A model generated the notes under the pieces. It did no database searches and had not been told where the DNA came from. It saw nothing but the letters and a program-made list of their open reading frames with translations. Shown in pieces: positions 9,050 through 17,756 of a stretch of DNA of 64,000 nt (position 1 is its first letter; each line of letters begins with the position of its first letter). Both the position numbers and the translations under genes were made by a program. The DNA is from Rheinheimera sp. A13L (lineage in GTDB: Bacteria; Pseudomonadota; Gammaproteobacteria; Enterobacterales; Alteromonadaceae): positions 28,141 through 92,140 of the forward strand of contig NZ_AFHI01000016.1 in NCBI RefSeq assembly GCF_000217935.1, in the 5' to 3' direction.

Positions 9050-9496
9050 ATGTCAGCGTCCTCTTCAACAGTTCAGCCTTCATTGCAAAAAGCTCATGGT
9101 CAGTGTTTATGTGGCAAAGTAAAAATTCAGGCAGGCGCAGTGGTAGTGCAGGCCGGAGTTTGCCATTGTCAGTATTGCCAGAAGTGGGGCGGTGGACCGC
9201 TTTTTACTCTGGATGCCGGCACAGAGGTAAAACTGGATGGGGCTTGTTTTGTCTCCACTTTTAATTCTTCTGACTGGGCCGAGCGGGGTTTTTGCAATAA
9301 CTGTGGCACTCATTTGTTTTACCGGCTGAAACAAAATGGTCAGTATTTTATTCCTGTGGGTTTATTGGACCAACTGACTGATCTGGTGCTCGATCATCAG
9401 ATTTTTATTGAACAAAAACCAGACTGGTACTGTCTGGCCAACCAAACCACTGAACTGACCGGTGCTGAAGTGTTTGCTGCCTTTAGTTCAACTTAA
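9050..9496 (+). CDS. GFA family zinc protein
   Basis: 148 residues of the CENP-V/GFA fold. Cysteines lie in QCLCGKV, VCHCQYCQKWGGG and FCNNCGTHLFYRL, which supply structural and second zinc sites. Longer than the copy at 6241 and only distantly similar to it, so not a recent duplicate. Physiological substrate unknown. Nothing in the 53 bases upstream suggests co-transcription with PhzF, although it is possible. Confidence 0.86.
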   Translation: MSASSSTVQPSLQKAHGQCLCGKVKIQAGAVVVQAGVCHCQYCQKWGGGPLFTLDAGTEVKLDGACFVSTFNSSDWAERGFCNNCGTHLFYRLKQNGQYFIPVGLLDQLTDLVLDHQIFIEQKPDWYCLANQTTELTGAEVFAAFSST

Positions 9497-9669
9497 AGCT
9501 TTAAATAAGGCTTTGGATCAAACAAAATCAGCTGATCTTCAGTGCTATTTTTGTAGTGGTTAAGTCCTTGTTTATATTGGCTGCTTATAATGGTGGATGT
9601 TGGAAGGCAAGCATCAGAGGGGGATCCCCCCTTGTCATGCAGGACAGTATTTAGGCTACGGGAGTGAGC

Positions 9670-10743
9670 GTGAAAAAACTACAGAAAGTATCAACACTAA
9701 CAGGCATTGTGCTGATAAGTTCAGTCAGTGCCGGGGTTTGTGCTCAGGACGTTAAACATTGTCGTGAAACCACAAATAAAGACCAACGTCTGGCCTGTTA
9801 TGACCGTATTTTTGGCACCAGTGATGCTGAAACTTCAGCTGTGGCGGAAACAGATGTTGAAGTAAAAGAACATACAACAGCTTTGGCGCCTGAAGTCAGT
9901 GCAGCCCAAATTCCCATTGCCACAGTGATGCAGAAATACTGGGAGCTGACGCCTGAAGAAAAACGTGATCGTTTTGTATTTCGCACTTACCAGCCTAACT
10001 TCTTTTTACCTGCGCATATCACGTCCAATATCAATAAAGCGCCACAAAGTCCAACCCGGGGGCAGGCGGAAGCGAACGAAAACTACAAACAAATGGAAAG
10101 TAAAATCCAGGTGTCATTACGCGCCAAGCTGATGACAGAGTTACTGTTGCCCGGTGCTGACTTATGGTTTGCTTTTAGCCAGAGATCGATGTGGCAATTG
10201 TGGAATGATCAGGATTCTGCTCCCTTTCGCAATACCGACTATCAACCCGAGTTGATGTATATAGTGCCTGTGGCTGATGCGTGGGGAGACTTACCCGGCG
10301 AATGGCAAATACGTATGTTGCAATTTGGTATAGCCCACCAGTCAAACGGACAAGCAGATCCATTGTCACGCAGCTGGAATAAAGTCTATGCAGGATTTGC
10401 GGTGGATAAAGGTGAGTTTGGTTTGAACTGGCGTTACAACCAGCGTATTTCTGAAAGTGGTGATGATGACGATAACCCGGATTTAATTGACTATATAGGC
10501 AGTCATGAAATCAGCGCTAACTGGTTACCCGGTGATGCAACAGCTCAGCTGACCTGGCGGAACGATTTTTCCTATTTAAGTCGTGGTTCCTGGCAGTTGG
10601 ACCTGACCTATCCGGTCGACAGCAGCAAACTGGACGGATTACGCTGGCACTTACAGGTGTTCTCCGGCTACGGCGAAACTTTGCTGGATTACAACTTCCG
10701 CCAAAACAGTATGGGCATAGGGGTGATGTTATTTAATTTCTAA
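9670..10743 (+). CDS. pldA: Outer membrane phospholipase A
   Basis: 357 residues. GTG at 9670 is preferred because GGGAG (9660-9664) then sits five bases upstream; GTG at 9664 would overlap it. A signal peptide ends near VCA-QD. The catalytic motif gives His223, Ser225 and Asn237 (HQSNG...SRSWNKVY), matching the His142/Ser144/Asn156 spacing of E. coli OMPLA. The chain ends in phenylalanine (GIGVMLFNF) as expected for an outer-membrane barrel. Calcium-dependent dimerisation and phospholipid hydrolysis in the outer leaflet are known for the family. Before the barrel there is an extra segment with a Cys-x(n)-RLACYD motif. Confidence 0.92.
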   Translation: MKKLQKVSTLTGIVLISSVSAGVCAQDVKHCRETTNKDQRLACYDRIFGTSDAETSAVAETDVEVKEHTTALAPEVSAAQIPIATVMQKYWELTPEEKRDRFVFRTYQPNFFLPAHITSNINKAPQSPTRGQAEANENYKQMESKIQVSLRAKLMTELLLPGADLWFAFSQRSMWQLWNDQDSAPFRNTDYQPELMYIVPVADAWGDLPGEWQIRMLQFGIAHQSNGQADPLSRSWNKVYAGFAVDKGEFGLNWRYNQRISESGDDDDNPDLIDYIGSHEISANWLPGDATAQLTWRNDFSYLSRGSWQLDLTYPVDSSKLDGLRWHLQVFSGYGETLLDYNFRQNSMGIGVMLFNF

Positions 10744-10816
10744 GTGAGAAGTGTAAAGAGGAAAGTAAGGCGTAAATCGCATCTTAGAGATCAGTAGCTT
10801 GTAACTTTTACAATAA

Positions 10817-10842
10817 CACCGCCTCCAATCAAAGAGGCGGTG
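10817..10842. terminator. Bidirectional hairpin between pldA and BON gene
   Basis: Nine-base perfect stem CACCGCCTC/GAGGCGGTG with an eight-base loop, between two convergent genes. U-runs on both sides are weak, so efficiency is uncertain. Confidence 0.6.
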
Positions 10843-10848
10843 GTTGTA

Positions 10849-11220
10849 TTAACGCTTTACTGTCAATTCGTTATGCACAGCTTTCACACCTACAACACCT
10901 TCAGTGATCAGTATCGCCTGGCTAATCTGGCTTTGGCTGTCCAGCTCACCCGTCAGGCGAACATCGCCTTTGGTGGACACAACATTGATCTCAAAGTTCT
11001 TTAAATCATCATCACGCAATAAAGCTGTTGTCACATCATTGTTGATGTTGGCGTCTGAAATTGCCACAGGCACAGCACTGTCTGCAATTGGCACTACTGC
11101 ACTTTGATCGTCCGTTGTTTTAACTGCACCAGGATAGGTTGGTGTGGATTTATCGCAAGCAGTCAGTGTAACTGCTGAAAGCAATAATACAGATAAGGTA
11201 AAACCAGTAGTTAATTTCAT
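10849..11220 (-). CDS. BON domain lipoprotein
   Basis: 123 residues. The signal ends in a lipobox LTAC near residue 22, so the mature protein is probably lipidated. The remaining part is a single BON domain (roughly 50-120): VTTALLRDDDLKNFEINVVSTKGDVRLTGEL...VVGVKAVHNEL. BON domains (OsmY, DolP) are periplasmic and associate with membranes or phospholipids. A stress or envelope-integrity role is inferred from the family only. Confidence 0.85.
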   Translation of the reverse strand: MKLTTGFTLSVLLLSAVTLTACDKSTPTYPGAVKTTDDQSAVVPIADSAVPVAISDANINNDVTTALLRDDDLKNFEINVVSTKGDVRLTGELDSQSQISQAILITEGVVGVKAVHNELTVKR

Positions 11221-11400
11221 AATAAAGTCTCCGTTGGGCCATGCGAGGGGGCTGGGTTATGTAGATACTGGCCCCTCCAGTGCTTGCCGTCTGTGCGCTA
11301 ACGTACTTCTTGCTTGGCGCATTCAGAAACACTTGCGTGAGTTCAGCTAACTAAGGTAAAACGACGATAGTAGCTTCAAAGCCTAACAAAGCAGGTGATC

Positions 11401-11796
11401 GTGACATCAGAACAATATCAAGCCTTAACAAATCATTTGATTGCACTGGAATTACAGCTGCATCAACCGGAAACAAGGCGAAGTCAAACCCGGTTAAATC
11501 TGTTGCTGGCCAATGGTTTTGAAGAAATTGCAGCCTCTGGCGTGCGTTTTGATAAAGCTCATGTGTTGCAGCGACTACCGGAAGAGCAAGCCCCTTCGGT
11601 GGAAGCTTTTGATTTTGAGGTCAGATTGTTGTCCGCCGATTTAGCTCAGGTATTGTATAAAGCCAAATTACGTAAAGCAGGAGAGATGCAAAGCAAGTTG
11701 TCGTTACGCAGCTCTTTATGGCAACTCAATAGCTTAGGCTGGCAAATGGTGTTTCATCAGGGCACAGCTGTTTTGCCATCAACCGGACCAGTGTAA
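11401..11796 (+). CDS. NTF2-like (DUF4440/SnoaL fold) protein
   Basis: 131 residues from GTG at 11401, which has GCAGG five bases upstream; GTG at 11395 would overlap it. The helix-rich N-terminus followed by RRSQTRLNLLLANGFEEI...GVRFDKAHVLQRL and SLRSSLWQLNSLGWQMVFHQGT is typical of the DUF4440 group. No catalytic residues can be assigned. Its stop directly abuts the ATG of the next GNAT gene. Confidence 0.72.
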   Translation: MTSEQYQALTNHLIALELQLHQPETRRSQTRLNLLLANGFEEIAASGVRFDKAHVLQRLPEEQAPSVEAFDFEVRLLSADLAQVLYKAKLRKAGEMQSKLSLRSSLWQLNSLGWQMVFHQGTAVLPSTGPV

Positions 11797-12309
11797 ATGT
11801 CTGCTTATACAATCCGTGCTTTGTTGCCAGATGATGCCGATCTGGTGTTGCAATTTGAACTGGCCCACAAAAGCTTTTTCGAACAAAAAATTGATGCCAG
11901 AGCCAATGAGTTTTACCAGCTTGAAGCTGTGCAGCAGCATATCGCCGACTTTTTGTTGTTAAAACAGCAACTGTTGGCCTGGCCTGCTCTGGTGTTTAAC
12001 GCTGCAGAAGAGTTAATTGGCAGAGCCAATATCAAAGATATAAACCAGAGCCAGCAATCGGCTTATGTGGGGTACCGTATTGCTGAAGACTGGTCGGGCA
12101 AAGGTGTTGCCAGCTTTGCTCTGGAGCAGTTGATACAGCAGGCAAAACAGATGGAACTGAAAACCTTATATGCCTGTGTTTCAGCCGAAAATCCGGCATC
12201 TGAGCGGGTTTTACAAAAGGCTGGTTTCCGGCAGATAAAGCAGATCCCACAAGTGGCGATAGTGCAAGACAAGGCAGTGTCAGGTTATCTGTTGCAGCTG
12301 GACATTTAA
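11797..12309 (+). CDS. GNAT acetyltransferase, RimJ/RimL type
   Basis: 170 residues. The core region YVGYRIAEDWSGKGVASFALEQL holds the acetyl-CoA pyrophosphate loop, and CVSAENPASERVLQKAGF is the classic C-terminal RimJ/RimL motif. Target unknown. The gene begins at the base after the stop of the NTF2-like gene, so the pair is an operon. It ends 28 bases before a SoxR-box-like promoter that serves the next genes. Confidence 0.86.
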   Translation: MSAYTIRALLPDDADLVLQFELAHKSFFEQKIDARANEFYQLEAVQQHIADFLLLKQQLLAWPALVFNAAEELIGRANIKDINQSQQSAYVGYRIAEDWSGKGVASFALEQLIQQAKQMELKTLYACVSAENPASERVLQKAGFRQIKQIPQVAIVQDKAVSGYLLQLDI

Positions 12310-12336
12310 GGTATTGAAAATTAGTTTAAACTTCGC

Positions 12337-12367
12337 TTGACCTCAAGTTAGCTTGAGCTTTTACAGT
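12337..12367 (+). promoter_or_regulatory. SoxR-type promoter with overlong spacer
   Basis: TTGACC (12337-12342) and TACAGT (12362-12367) are separated by 19 bases, and the spacer carries the dyad CCTCAAG-TTAG-CTTGAG. Both geometry and dyad match the E. coli soxS operator (CCTCAAGTTAACTTGAGG in a 19-base spacer), where MerR-family SoxR untwists the DNA. The last dyad base differs (C for G). The predicted transcript start is near 12374, about 46 bases before the EamA start codon. A soxR gene is not in this window. Confidence 0.8.
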
Positions 12368-12419
12368 GGCGGCAGATTTTAAGTCTGTGCGCTTCGCATT
12401 GTAAAAGGAGAGTCTGGTT

Positions 12420-13313
12420 ATGAGTTCAGTTGTATCCCGTTGGTATGATCCCTGGTTAACCGCTTTAGCCCCGCTGATATGGGGCAGCACCTATTTAGTC
12501 ACCACAGAGTTTTTGCCTGCCGATGTCCCCTTATTGTCTGCGGCTTTACGTACCTTGCCGGTCGGTCTTCTTATGTTGTTATGGTTACGTCAGTTACCAG
12601 AGTCCGGCTGGTGGGGCAAAATTCTGCTGTTAGGTTTTTTAAATATTGGTGTGTTCCAGGCACTGCTTTTTGTCGCTGCTTATCGTTTACCTGGTGGTGT
12701 AGCTGCGACAGTAGGCGCTATTCAGCCTTTGGTGGTGGTGATATTAAGCTGGGCAGTACTGGGTGGCCGCACCTCATGGCTAAGCTGGATTGCTGCTTTG
12801 TTGGGTTTATTGGGGGTGGCTCTGTTGGTGTTAGGGCCTGCAGCTCAGTTGGATGGCATAGGTGTAATAGCAGCTGCAGCTGGTGCTTTGGCAATGGCCT
12901 GTGGCACCTTATTAACGAAAAAATGGCAACCTCCGGTCAGTGCTATGGTACTCACCAGCTGGCAGCTAAGTGTTGGTGGCTTGTTTTTATTGCCGCTTGT
13001 CGTAGGTGTTGAAACCCTGCCGCAAAGCCTTAACCTGACTCATATTTTGGGTTACCTCTGGCTTGGCCTTATTGGGACTGGCCTGACTTATATTTTCTGG
13101 CTACGGGGTGTGATGCGAATGTCTGCCAGTGCTGTCACGGGTTTTAGTTTACTCAGCCCTTTAAGTGCGACTGTGCTTGGTATTGTGGTGCTGGATCAGC
13201 ATCTGACCCTGCTGCAAAGTCTGGGTATGCTGTTGGTGTTGACCGGTGTCTGGCTTGGTCAGCATAAAATGGCAGCTCCGGTCATGTCAGTGAAAGCGGA
13301 GGCAAGCCAATGA
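12420..13313 (+). CDS. EamA family (DMT superfamily) transporter
   Basis: 297 residues with ten hydrophobic segments in two EamA repeats (about 10-135 and 150-285); WGSTYLVTTEFLP near the start and GLTYIFWLRGVMRMSAS in the second repeat are typical. Members export amino acids, metabolites or toxic compounds across the inner membrane; the substrate here is unknown. AGGAG lies upstream of the ATG. The promoter has SoxR-box architecture, so induction by redox-cycling compounds is expected, and the stop overlaps the flavodoxin-like gene by four bases. Confidence 0.88.
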   Translation: MSSVVSRWYDPWLTALAPLIWGSTYLVTTEFLPADVPLLSAALRTLPVGLLMLLWLRQLPESGWWGKILLLGFLNIGVFQALLFVAAYRLPGGVAATVGAIQPLVVVILSWAVLGGRTSWLSWIAALLGLLGVALLVLGPAAQLDGIGVIAAAAGALAMACGTLLTKKWQPPVSAMVLTSWQLSVGGLFLLPLVVGVETLPQSLNLTHILGYLWLGLIGTGLTYIFWLRGVMRMSASAVTGFSLLSPLSATVLGIVVLDQHLTLLQSLGMLLVLTGVWLGQHKMAAPVMSVKAEASQ

Positions 13314-13882
13314 AGATAGCTATTGTTTATCATTCAGTCACAGGTACTACAGCACAGTTGGCTGAAGCAGTGGCCGCAGGTTGTCGTTCAATCGCAACTG
13401 CACAACCTCAATTGCTTCGCATTGAAGGAGTGGATATACAGCAAGGACGTTTTAAAAACTCTTCTGTGCTTGAAATCATTGATCACTCTGAAGCTGTCAT
13501 TTTTGGTTCTCCCACTTTTATGGGCTCTGTCTCGGCGCAGTTTAAAGCTTTTGCTGATGCCACGGCTGGCGATCATTGGGTTGAGCAGCTTTGGGCTGAC
13601 AAAATCGCAGCCGGTTTTACTGTGGGTAATGGCTACTGTGGCGATACATTACATTGCCTGCATTATTTGCAAATTTTGGCAGCGCAGCACGGTATGTTGT
13701 GGGCAGGGCTGGATTTAGCTGGTGCTGGTGATGCAAAGGCGCCGAATCGGCTTGGTGCCCAGGCTGGTTTGATTGCCAGAGCTGTGGATGGCGCAATAGA
13801 AGCGCCAGATCTGGAAACTGCTTTTTATCTGGGGCAAAGGGTGGCTCGTATGGTCGGTCTATTCAGGCGGTCCGGACACTAA
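13310..13882 (+). CDS. Flavodoxin-fold oxidoreductase (WrbA-like)
   Basis: 190 residues. The N-terminal FMN phosphate loop YHSVTGTTAQLAEAVAAG and the second flavin loop FGSPTFMGSVSAQFKAF are both present, followed by a WxxQ-like KIAAGFTVGNGYCGDTLHCL segment, as in the NAD(P)H:quinone oxidoreductase/flavodoxin family. Two-electron quinone reduction is a reasonable guess. Overlap with the EamA gene (ATGA) and the shared SoxR-type promoter suggest joint handling of redox-active molecules. Confidence 0.83.
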   Translation: MKIAIVYHSVTGTTAQLAEAVAAGCRSIATAQPQLLRIEGVDIQQGRFKNSSVLEIIDHSEAVIFGSPTFMGSVSAQFKAFADATAGDHWVEQLWADKIAAGFTVGNGYCGDTLHCLHYLQILAAQHGMLWAGLDLAGAGDAKAPNRLGAQAGLIARAVDGAIEAPDLETAFYLGQRVARMVGLFRRSGH

Positions 13883-13979
13883 ATAGCGCTGATACTGCCA
13901 CTCAAAGCTTTTTCAGCTGTACTGGTGTTTTAGCGCGCTTTTGGTCATTATCTGAGTTTTATTGCAAGGTAAAGCTCAG

Positions 13980-14354
13980 ATGACAGACAGCAAAAAACAG
14001 ATCACAGCAGAGCAACTGATACAGCAGCAACTGGATGCTTATAACAGCAAAGATATCTCAGCCTGGCTGGCTTGTTATCACCCAGACGCAGTTCAGTTGG
14101 ATTTTCACGGTGCAGTGTTGGCACATGGCCACGACGAAATGCAGCAGCGGATCAGCCAGCGTTTTGCTGAAGCTGATTTGCATGCACAGCTATTAAAAAG
14201 AATAGTGATGGGGGAGTGGGTCATAGACCACGAACTTATTCAGCGTAATTTCCCTGAAGGTCGTGGTCAGGTTGAACTCTTATGCAGTTATCAGGTGAAA
14301 CAAGGCCTTATTGTAAAGGCCTTGTTTCAGTTCGGAGAAAAAGTGCTGTTTTAA
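13980..14354 (+). CDS. NTF2-like (SnoaL-type) protein
   Basis: 124 residues from ATG at 13980; the frame opens at 13962 with TTG. The layout LIQQQLDAYNSKDISAWLACYHPDAVQLDF, then GHDEMQQRISQRF, is the nuclear-transport-factor-2 fold used by many small isomerases, hydrolases and binding proteins. No function can be assigned. A 14-base perfect inverted repeat sits inside the coding region near its end (14296-14329). The gene may be the third member of the EamA/flavodoxin transcript, 97 bases downstream of it. Confidence 0.78.
   Translation: MTDSKKQITAEQLIQQQLDAYNSKDISAWLACYHPDAVQLDFHGAVLAHGHDEMQQRISQRFAEADLHAQLLKRIVMGEWVIDHELIQRNFPEGRGQVELLCSYQVKQGLIVKALFQFGEKVLF
14296..14329. repeat. 14-base perfect inverted repeat inside the NTF2-like gene
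   Basis: GAAACAAGGCCTT and AAGGCCTTGTTTC, each extended by a T/A pair, flank a six-base loop. It would form a strong hairpin in the mRNA 25 bases before the stop codon. No U-run follows. Confidence 0.8.
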
Positions 14355-14383
14355 GCACAGAACTTTTATTCAGTAGCGGCTTG

Positions 14384-16474
14384 TCAGTTGGATTTAGCGC
14401 CATCAGGCATCAGCTTATAAATATCGCCTTTGGGCAAGCCTGCTTTGACATAAAAAAGCTGCTGGTTTTCAATGGCGTAATGATGGACAAATCGCTCTGG
14501 TGTCGCCAATAGCAGGTTGTTTTCCTTGCTCTGTAGCTGGTACTGCCGTATGCCCTGATCCGGCTGGTAATAATAAATCTGCCCTTGCGACAAGCTCCAG
14601 TTCAGCCAGTTGATTTTGTTAAAGTCGGCGATCAGTAACTGCTCTTCTCCAGTGGTTAAATCCAGCTGAAATAAACCGTCCTGATGAAACTTGCTGAAAT
14701 ACAGCTGATCCTTTAGCAGATAACCGCTGTAACCACCCTGAGTCGTCAATTGAGTGGTGGCTGCTGTGTTTAAATCCAGTTGCCATAATTGCCAGTCACC
14801 ACTTTGTTGACTGCTGTAGATAATGCCTGAACCATCCGCTATCCAGTTAGCCACTTCCACCTGATGTTCAGGCGCTATCAATACCCGCTGTTGGCCTGAA
14901 GCTACAATAAGTTGCCATAAGGCGCCGTCTTTGCTGAAAATTAACGACTCGCCATCCGGGGACCACTGCAAACGCACAAAAGCCGGGACGCCGGGTAAAT
15001 CCGCCAACAGGTATTCGTTTTGACCATCAGGCTGCAGCCAGATCTGATCTTTGCCATGACGCTGGCTTAAAAAAGCTAAATCGCCTTTGTGATTCACCCG
15101 AGGCATACGGTCAATTTTACTGCTGCCTATACGGATCCTGGCTTTATTGTTGCTCAAATCATGTTGCCAGATATCAGCGTCCAGCTCGTAGTCAGCGTAG
15201 TAGATCTGCTGTTGAACCACAGCCAGAGACTGCACAGTACGGCCTGTATAAAATAAAAACTCCAGCTGGTCTGTGTCGAAACTGTATTGCAGCAATTCAG
15301 CACCTTTGCTCAGTAACAACTGATTGCCTAACCAGTCTATCTGCGTGGCTTGCAGCGGCAGAATTTTTTGCTGTAACACCACAAAACTGCTGCTGTCGAG
15401 GATCAATAGCAAAGTCTGCTGATTTTCCAGATAACGTAAAACTGCCAGCTTTTTGCCATCATCGGATTCAGCAAAAGCCAATTCTCCGGTAGGGCTTTCT
15501 GAACTGAGCGGATTGGTGATCTGCTGTTTGGCTGTGGTATCCAAACGATAACGGCTCAAGGTATAAGGCTGGGTTTTATCGGCTCTGTCGCGCAGATAAA
15601 AACCCTTACTGTCGTTTTGCCAACTGAGTTTCACCACTGCATCTGTAGCGCACTGGGCTACTGCTTTTTTCTGCTCTGGCTTAGCCAGTAAAAACCATTC
15701 GACCACACAGCCCTGCGGGTTTTGTTTCACCCATAACAGCTGCAAAGCATCAGGGCTTAAAGCTGCGGTGCTGATGTCATTGTCTTCGGCTAACAGCTGT
15801 AGTTGGTCTTTACCCTGCTGTAACAGCAGCTGTTTTTTTTCTGCTTGTGAAGAGAAATACAACAGCACAGAGCCATCGGCGCTAAGGCTGAGATCATACT
15901 CAACACCCTGAGCATGGCTGACGGGCACTGGGGCCGTCATATAAGGCGTAGTCAGTTGTTCTGGCGCAGGCGCTAACGTAATAAAAAACCACCAGACAAA
16001 AAATAACAAAGGGGATGCCCAAAGTAAGCCTAATCCCAATTTGGTTTTAAAGCCGGAGCTTTTCACTGCAACTACTGCAGGTGCTGCTGTTTGAGTTGTG
16101 ATGGCGGGTTCTGCAACGAATTCGACGGCTTGCTGTTGTGGCGCTTTAATAGTCAGGGGCTGACAAAGCCGATAGCCTACCTTGGGCAGGGTTTCAATAT
16201 AAGGGCTTGCAGGGTCAAGCTGAGCAAAGGCTTTGCGTAATAAAGACACTGACTTATTAATGGCGCTTTCGCTGACCACGCGACCAGCCCACAGCTGTTC
16301 AATCATTTGATCGCGGCTCAGTTGGCCTTGTTCTGTTGCAATAAAAAGCGATAACAGCTGATAGGCCTGGGGGTCCAGATACAAAGTTTCTGTCGCCGAG
16401 CTTAGCTCACGGCTGTTAGGATCAAAGGTCAGTTGACCAATCAAAAATCGCTGATGGGTGTGTTGTTCAGGCAT
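14384..16474 (-). CDS. CadC-like membrane transcriptional regulator with TolB-like propeller
   Basis: About 696 residues from ATG at 16474. In-frame ATGs at 16525 and 16624 exist and no start has a strong ribosome site, so the N-terminus is uncertain. Residues 1-105 form an OmpR/CadC winged helix (LDPQAYQLLSLFI, AINKSVSLLRKAF, IETLPKVGYRL). A proline/alanine linker leads to one transmembrane segment (about 145-167). The remaining 520 residues are periplasmic PD40/TolB-like blades with repeated LxWSPDGxxLIFS motifs. This is the ToxR/CadC type: DNA binding in the cytoplasm, sensing in the periplasm. It is divergent from two secreted hydrolase genes, likely targets. Confidence 0.82.
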   Translation of the reverse strand: MPEQHTHQRFLIGQLTFDPNSRELSSATETLYLDPQAYQLLSLFIATEQGQLSRDQMIEQLWAGRVVSESAINKSVSLLRKAFAQLDPASPYIETLPKVGYRLCQPLTIKAPQQQAVEFVAEPAITTQTAAPAVVAVKSSGFKTKLGLGLLWASPLLFFVWWFFITLAPAPEQLTTPYMTAPVPVSHAQGVEYDLSLSADGSVLLYFSSQAEKKQLLLQQGKDQLQLLAEDNDISTAALSPDALQLLWVKQNPQGCVVEWFLLAKPEQKKAVAQCATDAVVKLSWQNDSKGFYLRDRADKTQPYTLSRYRLDTTAKQQITNPLSSESPTGELAFAESDDGKKLAVLRYLENQQTLLLILDSSSFVVLQQKILPLQATQIDWLGNQLLLSKGAELLQYSFDTDQLEFLFYTGRTVQSLAVVQQQIYYADYELDADIWQHDLSNNKARIRIGSSKIDRMPRVNHKGDLAFLSQRHGKDQIWLQPDGQNEYLLADLPGVPAFVRLQWSPDGESLIFSKDGALWQLIVASGQQRVLIAPEHQVEVANWIADGSGIIYSSQQSGDWQLWQLDLNTAATTQLTTQGGYSGYLLKDQLYFSKFHQDGLFQLDLTTGEEQLLIADFNKINWLNWSLSQGQIYYYQPDQGIRQYQLQSKENNLLLATPERFVHHYAIENQQLFYVKAGLPKGDIYKLMPDGAKSN

Positions 16475-16712
16475 ATCAGAAAAAGTCCGGAAAGAAGCTT
16501 TGGCCAAGGCTAAGCTTTTTATCATAAAAATGGCTTTCGCTGTTGTATTTGCTATGACTTTCTGCGGTGAAACCCACTTTAAATCAAAAGAATGGCTCAG
16601 ATCTCTGTTGCTTGTCGCAGTCAAAATAAATAAAGCTGCTGTTGGTTACAAAGATAGCAGCAGAGGTTAGACTTGGGCCTTATTTTAAGACTGGTGATGG
16701 GTTCAGTCACTT

Positions 16713-17747
16713 ATGTTTAAACTTTGCTATTTGCCTTTTTTAGTTTTTTCAGGCTGCACAGCGGCCACCGAATCGACATTATCTGACAAAGATTTTGGTA
16801 TTTTAACCGCTCAAATCCAGCAGAAAGTTGCAGGCCGACCTGCTTTTCAGGGGGCTGCTTTGTTAATGCGTGGCAACGAAGTGCTGTGGCAATATCAACA
16901 AGGGCCCTTTTCACCACAGCATTCACAGCAGATTGTGCAAGGTCCGTCTTTTGATCAACAGAGCGTATTTTTTGTTGGCTCCATTAGTAAAACTCTGGCC
17001 GCCATGTTGGTGATGCAACAAGTACAATCAGGCACTGTCGATTTACAGGCGCCGGTAAAGCGCTACTTGCCTGAACTGAAACAGCCATGGGCAGCATCAG
17101 TGCGCGTTGCTGATTTATTGAATCACAGCTCTGGTCTGGTGGATATCAATACCCAGAATAACTATGGCGAGTTCCGCTATAACAATTTAAATTTTCAGCT
17201 GCTTGGACAAATTCTGACGGCTGTCACAAAGCGTCCTTATGCTGAATTAGCAGCGCAATTATTGCAACAATGCCAGATGCACAGCTCTGGTTTTGCGGAC
17301 AAGGCAGACAGGGTCAGTCAGGGCTGGTATGAAGAGCAGGGGCAGTTAAAAGCCATCACAGCTTTTATACCGGTTGAAGCAGAGCCCAGTGGTGGCTTGA
17401 TTGCATCTGCAGCTGATATAGCCGTATTGCCTTTGTGTATGCAGCAACAGCTGAACAAAACCAGTCTGCACCAAATGACAACTTCACAGATGCTACGTCA
17501 GCATCGATGGGGTGAGGTGTATTACGGTTATGGGGTGCAAATTACACAAACTGCGGCAGGTGTTGAATGGAGCCATGGCGGCTATATTCCGGGTTTTGTC
17601 TCGGTATTTAATTATTTTCCTCAACATCAACTGAGCTTAGTGGTGCTGGAAAATCAAGCGCTGAACCCGGCAGATTTAGCCAGAGCTGCTTACTATCATG
17701 ACAAGTTAAGAGGCTCAGTCATTCAGATCCTGAGCCAGAGTCACTAA
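16713..17747 (+). CDS. Serine hydrolase of beta-lactamase/PBP4* family, probable lipoprotein
   Basis: 344 residues. The N-terminus MFKLCYLPFLVFSGC resembles a lipoprotein signal, with Cys15 as the modified residue. Catalytic motifs of the class C beta-lactamase/esterase clan are complete: SISK at 90-93, YNN at 156-158 and HGG at 288-290. Natural substrates of such proteins range from peptidoglycan peptides to esters, so beta-lactam resistance should not be assumed. It lies nine bases before the alpha/beta hydrolase gene and is divergent from the CadC-like regulator. Confidence 0.86.
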   Translation: MFKLCYLPFLVFSGCTAATESTLSDKDFGILTAQIQQKVAGRPAFQGAALLMRGNEVLWQYQQGPFSPQHSQQIVQGPSFDQQSVFFVGSISKTLAAMLVMQQVQSGTVDLQAPVKRYLPELKQPWAASVRVADLLNHSSGLVDINTQNNYGEFRYNNLNFQLLGQILTAVTKRPYAELAAQLLQQCQMHSSGFADKADRVSQGWYEEQGQLKAITAFIPVEAEPSGGLIASAADIAVLPLCMQQQLNKTSLHQMTTSQMLRQHRWGEVYYGYGVQITQTAAGVEWSHGGYIPGFVSVFNYFPQHQLSLVVLENQALNPADLARAAYYHDKLRGSVIQILSQSH

Positions 17748-17756
17748 GGACAAGGC

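Noticed and set aside
12479..13012. 177-codon frame within the EamA gene
   Set aside because: Cys/Trp-rich shadow frame of a hydrophobic transporter gene.
16713..17747. Resistance-type class C beta-lactamase
   Set aside because: The SISK, YNN and HGG motifs fit the broad serine-hydrolase clan; AmpC-specific features were not seen, so a resistance function is not supported.
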